From Amphibalanus amphitrite (Eukaryota > Arthropoda > Thecostraca > Balanomorpha > Balanidae): 64,000 nucleotides of DNA. The notes under the pieces were generated by a model that ran no database searches, had not been told where the DNA came from, and worked only from the letters and a program-made list of their open reading frames with translations. The translations under genes and the position numbers were made by a program. The stretch lies in assembly GCF_019059575.1 (NCBI RefSeq), contig NW_024881538.1:558001-622000 (forward strand), given 5' to 3'. This document shows positions 56,496 through 64,000 of the stretch, piece after piece; the stretch's first letter is position 1, and each line of letters opens with the position of its first letter.

Positions 56496-57580
56496 TTAAC
56501 CCGCGCGGGGCTGGGGTCTCCAGCCGAACGCGCGGGCCTGGGGGGTAAATTTTACCCCTCTGTTATCTCCCGAACTTATGGTCCGATTTGGAAAATTCAA
56601 ACGCCAATCGAAAGATCTCATCACGAACAACTAAAAAACATGAACTTAATTAAAAGTTTGAGGTCAAGGTCAAGGTCAGGTCAAGGGTACAATTTGCAAG
56701 TTTCTACAGTATCGGCCTTGCACCGTAGTTGCCGAAGAATGGAGTCATGGACTGAGACTGATTGCCCAAAACGTGTTCTTAGGCTACTAAGACAATATTC
56801 GTTGCATACAATATCATTCATATGTCAAGGTCAAGGTCAGGTCAGGTCAGGTCAGGTCAGGTCACCAAAAACGAAATGTAGAAAAGGGCATGTGCGACAC
56901 ATGTTTTATGGGTCATTTTATTCATAGAATTCAATAGGCACACTCAATGGGTGATATGGACCACATCTGGATGAATTTCAGGTCGAGGTTAGGTCAAGGT
57001 CAGGTCAAGTGAGGTCAAGGTTTGAAGTTGGTTGTTAAGGCCTAAAAAGGTGTCTATCTGATTCAGTTTTTCACGGCAAATCGAATGGTGCTATTTTTGT
57101 TTCCGTACGAGGTCTAGAACTTCAAAAAATCATTTTTCAAAAAAGTTGTTTGTCGTGACGTCATAAAATTTTGAATAACTCCCACATTTTTGAACCGATT
57201 CTTTTAAAAAATTCAGTTTTTTGAAACCTTTTGGGCCAAATTTTAAAAAATTCTAAAAACCGAGATAGCCATTTGATAGACAAACTAGAATCACGTATAA
57301 CCTTTTTTGTTGCGTCTTGATTCCCTTTAAAATGAAGATGTTAACGGCGTTTGAAATATTTCCGTTTTTGAGGCGAAAATGGCGAACATGACGTCACTAA
57401 AACGTCATTTTCTCAACAAAAAAAAAAATCCAAAGGATTTCGCTCAAATTTTCAGGAAACGTGTCAAATTGATGTAAGAAAAGGTAGTGAAAGTTTGACG
57501 GCGCTGCGCGCCGCCATTTTGAGATATTGCAAAAATTCGCCAGGGGGATAAAATTTACCCCCCAGCCCCGCCCGGGTTAA
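56496..57580. mobile_element. TTAA-family element, copy E
   Basis: It starts TTAACCCGCGCGGGGCTGGG and ends CCAGCCCCGCCCGGGTTAA. The subterminal hairpins are GGGGGGTAAATTTTACCCC (56541-56559) and a matching GGGATAAAATTTACCCCCC (57545-57563). It contains a pure AGGTC-period tract at 56826-56862. A minor frame at 56424-56927 crosses the left end and is not a gene. Confidence 0.83.
56826..56862. repeat. AGGTC pentamer tract (AGGTCA-type half-sites)
   Basis: CAAGGTCAAGGTCAGGTCAG and further GGTCA repeats give seven consecutive GGTCA words spaced 5-6 bp. AGGTCA is the nuclear-receptor half-site. Here it is part of a transposon, and the window contains many similar shorter clusters. Confidence 0.8.
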
Positions 57581-57662
57581 TGGTCCCAATCGATTCCTCG
57601 GGTCAATAACTAGTCAAGGGTTCCAGATGTGTGTCTCCTATCCCTTATCCCTAAATCGTCTC

Positions 57663-57803
57663 TTTACCCGCGCCTCGTTAGGCAATTGGCGGACCCTACC
57701 ACCCGCTGGAGGGGGGGGGGTCCAATAGTTTCGGAGTTAGGAGGGGGGCTAAGAGCTCCCCCCAGGGCGTGTTATACGCAGACCCCAGTGGGGCGCGGGT
57801 TAA
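57663..57803. mobile_element. TTAA-family remnant, copy H
   Basis: A 141-bp piece with TTTACCCGCGCC at the left and GGGGCGCGGGTTAA at the right. A G9 run stands at 57712-57720 and a GGGGGGCTAAGAGCTCCCCCC hairpin at 57744-57764 (given here to show the fold of G run, loop and C run). It is internally deleted. Confidence 0.7.
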
Positions 57804-58088
57804 GGGACGATTAAGGTATGAAAGGGGGTGCTAGGTCAAAATAAATGTGATATTCGTGTCTCCCGCCCCCAAAAGGACCTGACAATATTTTTTGACGCGA
57901 TTCTGAATCAGACTCTGTATTCGTTGCCACTTGCCTCTGCTGACGCTAACTTACGGACAATACTTGCATGGCATGGGAAGAAACCAACAAGGATTGAAAA
58001 CACTTCCGCAGTCAATGACAAAACATGCATAGTTGTTCTCACATTTACAGCTATTTTCACACAAACGTTATATTCACAGGCGGCAGGG

Positions 58089-59936
58089 ATGAGTCAATTA
58101 CCTCATGCCAGGCTGCGGCCACAACAGCGGCAGCAAAGGAGGCTCCTTCCTCCAACCTGCAGTGACTACAGTCAGCGAGCGGGCTGCGAGCGTCAGGACT
58201 GCCGCGCGCTGCACCTGTGCCACCGCTTCCTGCTTGGTCGATGTGCGACGGGCAGCGGCTGCTCCCTGTCCCACATGCTGTACACGCCCCGGAACCTCCG
58301 CTTGCTGGTGCCGCTGGGCTGGTCCTCTCCTGGCGACATGGCCCGGGCGCTGGACATAATGCGGCAGCGTGCTCGCGGTCACAACTTCAGTGTGTGTCAC
58401 ATGTACAACATGGGCGTCTGTACAGCAGCCGACTGCGTGCGACTGCACGTCTGTCACCGGCACGTCTTGGACAAATGTCCACTGGACAACTGCGGGCTCA
58501 TCCACAGTGTGGTGGACAGCGCGCACAACATGCACGCCCTCATGAAGGCCGGTCTGAGCGACACGCCCGTTTCAGAGGTGCTAAGACGTCTGAGAGAACA
58601 GATACGCCGACAGCCGACCAGGCCTAGTCTCTGCAAGTCAGTCTACAGCGGACAGGGCTGTCAACGCCACTGCCTGCGATTGCACTACTGCGAGGCGTTC
58701 GCGCGCGCACGCTGCAAGTACGGGGAACGGTGCTACAAGAGCCATAGCCTACGGGACGCGCACAATGAGCGCGTGCTAACATTCTTCGGATGGACAGAGG
58801 AGGAAGTGTTGGGTGTGCTCAAGGCGAAGGACAGTGCCATCTTAGGGTCACCGATCGCAAAGGATGAGACTCCTGCCAGAGGGCACGATGATGCGGAAGG
58901 AACCGGCTACCAGGATCTCACCGAAGAGTCAGGATCCGGGGAGGGAACTGAGACAATCGCCAAGAAAGATGGCGCGAAAGAGAGAAAGCGAGATCGGGAG
59001 GGTCTTGAATGGACCAAAGGAAAAGCAGAAGAGGAAGTGGATATGGAGAGACAAGAATGGCGCCGCAAAGAGGAGGAATGGAACTGTCGACAGAAGAATT
59101 GGGAGCGTTTAGAGAAAACCTGGCAGGAGAAAGAAAAGGAATGGGAGTCGAAAGAGCAAAAATTTGTGCAAAAAGAGAAGCAACTGCAGGAGGAGCTTAA
59201 AACATTAACCGAGAAGCAGACTAGAGATCAAGAGACATTGGCGATCCATGAACGCGAACGGGAAGCGTTGGAGCAACAGAGAGAACAGGAACAGAAAAAA
59301 CGAGAGCACGATGAGGAAAATTACAGGAAAGAAATGGCCGAAAAGGAAGCCCAATGCCAAGAGTTGACTGAGAAGCACACGCGACTCCTGACCAACTACA
59401 CAGCCAGCGAGGAGACCGTCACCACTATGAAGCGGATGAACTTTGAGCTGGGGCAGCAGCTGGTCACCCTACAGATGCTGTTGAAGGAGTCTGAGGGTCG
59501 CGATGTCGATAAAGCAAAAGCACAAGAAACCAAGAAAGGGAAAGACGCAGAAACTCAAGCTGACACAATTCGTGAGCAGATTAAGAAGCAGCGGGAGTGT
59601 CTCGAGTGCAGCATTTGCCTGGGCGTATTCAAGAGGCCGGTGACCCTGGGATGCTCACACACGTTCTGTCGAGGCTGCATTGAGGAAGCCAGCCATGCTC
59701 AGCCGCTGAGGTACGGGGGTGGTCAGTCGCGCCAGTGCCCGATGTGTCGACAGATGACGAGTTCCCTGGTGCCGTGCCTCGCCCTGGAAAACCTCGCCAG
59801 CTGCCTGTCCGATGACGCCCCAAAGCAGCAGCCAGGGGCCGTTGGTGTCCGCAGGACAGCCAATGCCCACACATTGGGGTATCTATATAGGGTAGGGTGG
59901 GATAGTGTGAACATGCGGGGCAATTACATAGTGTGA
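58089..59936 (+). CDS. RING-type protein with six PARP12/ZAP-like CCCH zinc fingers and a coiled coil
   Basis: 615 codons, one exon. ATG 58089 follows a TATTCACAG acceptor at 58079; the frame is open upstream but looks non-coding. CCCH fingers come in three pairs: C24/C33/C38/H42 with C44/C52/C58/H62; C103/C111/C116/H120 with C122/C130/C135/H139; C182/C191/C195/H199 with C201/C209/C215/H219. Each pair is followed by a helical stretch ending in a G-W or G-L segment, as in the RNA-binding arrays of PARP12 and ZAP. Residues about 290-500 are a Glu/Lys/Gln-rich coiled coil. A C3HC4 RING (C507, C510, C522, H524, C527, C530, C550, C553) ends the fold and predicts E3 ubiquitin ligase activity. No PARP domain follows. 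Function is inferred: RNA-triggered ubiquitination, possibly antiviral. About the last 16 residues and the stop lie in a transposon end. It differs from makorins in finger spacing and RING type. Confidence 0.85.
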   Translation: MSQLPHARLRPQQRQQRRLLPPTCSDYSQRAGCERQDCRALHLCHRFLLGRCATGSGCSLSHMLYTPRNLRLLVPLGWSSPGDMARALDIMRQRARGHNFSVCHMYNMGVCTAADCVRLHVCHRHVLDKCPLDNCGLIHSVVDSAHNMHALMKAGLSDTPVSEVLRRLREQIRRQPTRPSLCKSVYSGQGCQRHCLRLHYCEAFARARCKYGERCYKSHSLRDAHNERVLTFFGWTEEEVLGVLKAKDSAILGSPIAKDETPARGHDDAEGTGYQDLTEESGSGEGTETIAKKDGAKERKRDREGLEWTKGKAEEEVDMERQEWRRKEEEWNCRQKNWERLEKTWQEKEKEWESKEQKFVQKEKQLQEELKTLTEKQTRDQETLAIHEREREALEQQREQEQKKREHDEENYRKEMAEKEAQCQELTEKHTRLLTNYTASEETVTTMKRMNFELGQQLVTLQMLLKESEGRDVDKAKAQETKKGKDAETQADTIREQIKKQRECLECSICLGVFKRPVTLGCSHTFCRGCIEEASHAQPLRYGGGQSRQCPMCRQMTSSLVPCLALENLASCLSDDAPKQQPGAVGVRRTANAHTLGYLYRVGWDSVNMRGNYIV

Positions 59937-61715
59937 ATAACACAAAATTACGGAAAATCCATAAGTGGCATGACAATAAGACCAATGAGAGAAATTATCG
60001 TAACTAAAAGGGCTATCATATGAATGGGGTTTAAAGTTTCAGGGAATGAAGATGTTGACGCACAGTGTAAAAAATCAATTTCGCAAGGATAAACGCCTAA
60101 CAACACGTCATTGCAACTTCATTGCAGCGCAAAATCTTGCATTGTTAGCGCCTAATACGCAACGGCTTTTGTTGTACAATGACCTAATCAGTGCCTTCAA
60201 TCCACGAAATTTGCTTTTGAACCCTGTTTTTAAAAATTGCAAAATAACTTTTAGCGTGGGGTAATTTGAACATAGTGTGAGAATTTCAATGAAGACAGGG
60301 ATAGCTCCGAAAAAACAACGCTCCCAGTTTTTTTGCCAATATTTTTGACCCAAAGCAGTAGCAGATAAGTGATGCCAGTTTTATAAAATTTACGTCTAAT
60401 ATCCGCCTAATGTCTGGCATTTTCGTTGATTTTCCGTCCAAAAATGTTAAAGTCAACTATTTGTCCAAATATGTCCGAAAATTATGCAGCTATCAACACT
60501 CAAAACCGTCATTTATATTGCTTTATCATGTAATTTTACCAGCCGAAAAGTGTTCATTATATTGAGAGCTTAACAAGCTTTCCATTCGCCAATCAATGCT
60601 ACGCACGATTACTTGATAAAAATGCTTAAAGGGACCCTCCCACCTTCAAAAAAGTTATTGAATTGGCATGAAAGTGATGTCCCTTGGTTCAGAAAGAGCG
60701 AAAACGAATATCTACCAAATTTCACCGAAAAATATTCACTGGTTTTCAAGATATTAGGCTTTTACTTTTGTTTACTTTTTGGGATCTCCCCTGATACTAG
60801 CGACTTTATTTGGAAGCAATAATTTGGCAGCCTTAAAGTGCGGCAGACGTTGCGCGCAAAGCAGCGTATACCACCACGTGTTAACGATGGTTTTAGTCTA
60901 AGATTTAAAAATCATTAGATCTCCGCTGACGTCACAAATTCTAAGGGGGCATTCCAATGCATTAGCCCCTTAGAATCCGAAAACTGCAAGTTTGAAATTC
61001 CATATCTTCGAATTAAAGCATTTTTCGATGTTGTGAGTGCCCAAACCGCTATTTGCAGGCCATGGCCACCAATTTGGCTATCTCAACTCAAAACTAATGT
61101 TAAGGTGGGAGTGTCCCTTTAAGTGTGGCAGGTCATCGTCCAACGTTGTCCAGACTTCTATACCTTTGTGCAATCAATTCTGAATTGGACATTATAAAGA
61201 ATCGGAACTCCGAATGTCCAGGTTCCGATTGGCACCACTATAACAGATGAAGTAAGGTTTGGTAGAGTTTTTATCGAACGGAGATGATAGACGTTCTGCT
61301 AATTGAAGAGAGGCGAATTCTGTCAACTGACCGGTGTGCAGCGTGCAGATATTGATACTCTGCAACTCTTATTTTTGTTGTTGTGTTGATTTTTCAAGTG
61401 ATGGTATTTTTAGAATTGCTCTGTTTATGGGTCAAACAACATCGGTGCTGGCGAGACTATCTTTTTAATGGCAGGTAAAGACAGTATGTTCAAATTACCC
61501 CACGGTGGGGCAATTTGAACACACCGTGACTTGGTGGAGAAGTGATGCTATGCTATTCAAGGTATGCCCGGCTCGTCCAAAAATGAGGCTTGCATGGTGA
61601 AAGCAAGTGACACATGCGCTACTGAAACAGTTTTTCTTCATCCAGGGTTGAGCTGGAATTTGGTACAACGGAGAAGACGTAAAAATATGTTCAAATTACC
61701 CCACACTACCCTACC
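59884..61715. mobile_element. inverted-repeat element supplying the RING gene's stop codon
   Basis: The left end, AGGGTAGGGTGGGATAGTGT and then GAACAT, is an imperfect inverted match to the right end at 61689-61715, which on the minus strand reads GGTAGGGTAGTGTGGGGTAA and then TTTGAACAT. GTGGGGTAATTTGAACA-type words also recur inside at 60257-60273 and as an inverted pair at 61489-61520. A nested AGGGACCC element lies at 60626-61122. Boundaries are approximate and no target duplication was found. Confidence 0.55.
60626..61122 (-). mobile_element. AGGGACCCTCCCACC element, copy 2
   Basis: This is the inverted relative of 51611-52086, with TTAA at each end (60626-60629 and 61119-61122). The ends and the middle (GCCAAATTGGTGGCCATGGC on the minus strand) are conserved. 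Its short 69-codon plus-strand frame is not a gene. Confidence 0.88.
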
Positions 61716-61944
61716 GCACAGTCTGCCTTGAACATACCACGGAATGGGTTGCGGTGACCCGCGGAGCTAGAGACCGGAGATCCCGGTGGCTTGAGAGCCT
61801 CAGCAGAGCACGTGACGGCAGTGAGCCAGGTGAGAGTGACCGGGCAGGGTGCCGCCCTCCCTTACTCTTCCCTCCCCGCCGACTCGCCTACCCCGGGGGG
61901 GGGGGGGGGGCGGGCCGTCTGCGGGCGCCGCGGCGCCTACCGCC
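61716..61944. other. unassigned sequence
   Basis: G/C-rich stretch with a G13 run at about 61897. No gene recognised. Confidence 0.35.
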
Positions 61945-62165
61945 CGGGGGGCGTATTCGCCAATTGTATTACACGAATCGGCCCATCAACTAGCGACATC
62001 TCTAGTGCGACGTCATAGCCATCCGCCGCGACAATGCATGCATTGAGGCTAGATTTGAGTTGAGACTTTTTTGGAATTGTATATGGCTATTAAACATGCA
62101 TGTGTCGCCGTAGCCGAGTGGTTAGAGTCTCGGTGTGGTGGACGAAAGGTCGGATTGATTCTTGC
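61945..62165 (+). repeat. tRNA-bearing repeat, copy 1
   Basis: This copy shares CGTATTCGCCAATTGTATTA and then CACGAATCGGCC, followed by a TGACGTCA-type word and a tRNA-like GTCGCCGTAGCCGAGTGGTT (62102-62121), with the inverted copy at 63158-63390. In this copy the tRNA-like part is decayed: the A-box region is clear but the T-arm is not. Confidence 0.65.
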
Positions 62166-63157
62166 TTTAGCGGTTCTTTTCTCTTAAAAAGAAGTCGGTC
62201 GTAGACGCGCATTTTTGGCCCCTACGTTCGCACGCCAATATCGTACGCCCAATAAATCTCTGACAAGTATTCATCTGATTAAGGAATAAGTTGCAAAAGA
62301 ACTGCAGTTGCAGTCTATACCTGAACTACCAATTTTGTTACGGCACTGTCGATATTCGTCAAAGTCGGAAGAGCTATTATGAAACACACTCGAATGACAA
62401 CGGATTCCTGTATTATTTCATGGATCAGATAAGACATGTATAGAGATAAATTGATAACAGCCCGCCGTGAGCATGCAACTTAACAACCAGTCCCAAGTTA
62501 TTTTCATAAACGTCTAATATAATTTATAAATCTTTTTGACTTTAACTAGATTCCAAGTAAGGGGACTTAGGTATCCCCCTGGCGGCTGAAATGTAAGTTA
62601 TAGTTAGGGCATAGCTCCTATAGATGACGCTCTGACGGCTGGAAACTGATATCTCGTCCCGTGATTACGCTAACAGCTATGCCGAACTTTTTTTGTGCAT
62701 GGTGATTCTTACACGAAAAGCTATGCTTACCAGCGTGCGATTTTTACTTTTCATCTTAGTTTTCGCTACTTTTAGGTACTTTACCTTGCCAAGTGCCCAC
62801 CTACTTTCAAAAGGTCAGCGCCGCCCCTGTCAATGCTGCGTGCTATCACCCATTGGCAGTGAGAAATATTGATCAATGAATGGCCATCGTCCAGCACCAT
62901 TTGTCTTTCCATTGGCTACGTTCGCATAGTATGCACTATGCATTAGTGATGTCAATCACAGAAAATCAGAACACCGCTACCAAACCAAATACAAACAAAG
63001 ACCATTGGAAAATACCGAAACCGAACCAATCGGTTGGACTGCAAATATCTATCTTATGCAACATATTCATTAGAAGAATGCCTACGTCTGATTTCTTAGG
63101 TGCACGCCGTTGCAAATGTATAAAAAACGCACAATGACAGATGACACGAAAATCGAA
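62166..63157. other. unassigned sequence between inverted copies
   Basis: AT-rich, no recognisable gene or element ends. It is bounded by inverted copies of the same tRNA-bearing repeat, so the whole 61945-63390 interval may be one unit. Confidence 0.35.
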
Positions 63158-63229
63158 GTCGCCGAGTGGATTCGAACAACCTACCTCGGAATCACCAGTC
63201 CGATACTCTAATCACTTCGCCACGGCGAC
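63158..63229 (-). tRNA. tRNA-like sequence (tRNA-derived repeat or pseudogene)
   Basis: On the minus strand 72 nt begin GTCGCCG and end CGGCGAC, a perfect 7-bp acceptor stem. An A-box-like TGGCGAAGTGATTAGAG and a B-box GTTCGAATCC are in place. The anticodon stem TCGGA/TCCGA closes an 8-nt loop CTGGTGAT instead of 7 nt, and the D stem is poor. The loop resembles CTGGTAA of a threonine tRNA with an extra base. The odd loop and the decayed inverted copy at 62102 argue for a tRNA-derived repeat over a working gene. Confidence 0.5.
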
Positions 63230-63390
63230 AACATTGTCCAAACAGCTTAAATGTCATTAACTTAAAACCTAGCTTCAATAGACGCCACCAAGGGCGAGGA
63301 CCGAAAGTATGACGCCACGCTGACGTCACTCAGGAGGCACGCTATTGGTCGGCCGATTCGTGTAATACAATTGGCGAATACGCGCCCGGG
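63165..63390 (-). repeat. tRNA-bearing repeat, copy 2
   Basis: The inverted copy of 61945-62165. On the minus strand it reads GCGTATTCGCCAATTGTATT, then ACACGAATCGGCC, then a TGACGTCA-type word, then the tRNA-like sequence. The conserved block is about 35 bp nearly identical at the outer end; the rest is diverged. Confidence 0.65.
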
Positions 63391-64000
63391 GGACCGGCCG
63401 TCCCGCCGGATCGCGATCATTCAGTGGCCGTAATATTACCTTTGAAACCGTTCTGTTTACGACGGAAAGGCAAATACGAGGATAGCCCATAGGAAGACTG
63501 AGCGCGGTTGCTTGCATTATCATCAGTACAGGGTGAAAAATAATTACGCGAATATACTTTTTCATCATCTAGCAATGGAAAAAACGGCGGTGAGATGAAA
63601 ACTATAAGTTTTACTTTATCCTTATCTACATAGTTGCGATACATTGACAATAGGCGTTCCGGCATGATTGGCATCATGGCATGTGAACAACTGCTGGCCA
63701 AAGCTCAGCCCACACCTTCTGGAGCTGTCCAGTGAGGCAATCGGTATTGGTGGCTCCTTGCAGCTTTTAGACGGTCTCCTGAGGAGTCACCTGCATATTT
63801 TTAATCGAATTAAGGTCTTGGCTTTTCCCAGATCATTTTTTGTATGTTTTGAAGAAAAACAGGTACTTACGGCACAAGTCTTGAGTTTTGTTGGCCGTGA
63901 AAGTAAGGATTTAACCAATCACGAAGAACAGATTCTTTGTGTCGGACACAAAATTGCGTTTAATCATTTTGCCCCTTTTGCTGCACCGTGGATTATACAG
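63391..64000. other. unassigned sequence to the window end
   Basis: No gene is recognised. Short minus-strand frames (63326-63701) are domain-free. No element boundary is visible before the window ends. Confidence 0.35.

Noticed and set aside
57828-58088. 87 extra N-terminal codons of the RING/CCCH frame
   Set aside because: The frame is open, but the residues look unlike protein, a TATTCACAG acceptor lies at 58079, and the CCCH array begins soon after the ATG at 58089. I treat the upstream part as intron or 5'UTR.
49760-59936. Splicing of the 49760 exon to the RING gene
   Set aside because: The donor phase (1) and the acceptor at 58079 would read a stop codon soon after joining, so the exon cannot be its coding start.

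Overview
This is a repeat-dominated piece of a eukaryotic nuclear genome, most likely an arthropod (crustacean or chelicerate rather than a compact insect genome; I cannot be more specific). The evidence is split coding exons with GT/AG borders, AATAAA signals, arrays of the arthropod telomere pentamer TTAGG/CCTAA at 21.6 and 36.5 kb, a Tc1/mariner-like short element with GGTGTCCAGA ends, hAT- and TTAA-type miniature transposons, and a Penelope-like endonuclease fragment. There is no operon structure. Most of the open frames in the window are translations of tandem repeats or transposon ends and are not genes.

Genes. (1) 13929-14111 (+) is the last coding exon of a CDC42 small effector (CDC42SE/Spec) gene, identified by its CRIB motif. 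Its upstream exon was not found. (2) 40296-46809 (+) is a complete, intact protein phosphatase 4 catalytic subunit gene (PPP4C): six coding exons join in frame to 307 codons with all metal-binding residues and the DYFL tail, and an AATAAA follows at 47067. (3) 58089-59936 (+) is an apparently single-exon gene for a protein with six CCCH zinc fingers in three PARP12/ZAP-like pairs, a long charged coiled coil and a C-terminal C3HC4 RING. Its last residues are encoded by a transposon end. (4) 32870-33393 (-) is a 5'-truncated Penelope-like element carrying a GIY-YIG endonuclease. Possible minor exons are at 19837-20030 and 49760-49847, and an unrecognised ORF lies at 3556-4146 (-).

Repeat landscape. 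Several hAT-type elements have exact 8-bp target duplications (453-2246, 25980-28824, 28969-29269, 30474-31081, 38458-39526). A family with TTAACCC...GGGTTAA ends occurs at least eight times (26.9, 44.3, 47.7, 51.1, 53.9, 54.3, 56.5 and 57.7 kb), with subterminal hairpins made of long G runs facing long C runs and interiors rich in AGGTCA/TGACCT hexamers. Nesting is extensive: one TTAA element sits inside another and a paralogue shows the near-empty site; a Penelope element sits in the loop of an older palindrome; and a TTAA element in PPP4C intron 5 has itself been invaded.

Layout: 0-13 kb, transposons, tandem repeats and unassigned sequence; 13.9-20.4 kb, the CDC42SE 3' part; 21-39.5 kb, foldback, hAT and Penelope elements and a 1.2-kb minisatellite; 40.3-47.1 kb, PPP4C; 47.7-57.8 kb, a cluster of TTAA elements; 58.1-59.9 kb, the RING/CCCH gene; 60-64 kb, more elements including an inverted pair with tRNA-like sequences. 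All calls come from reading the sequence; no database search was run.
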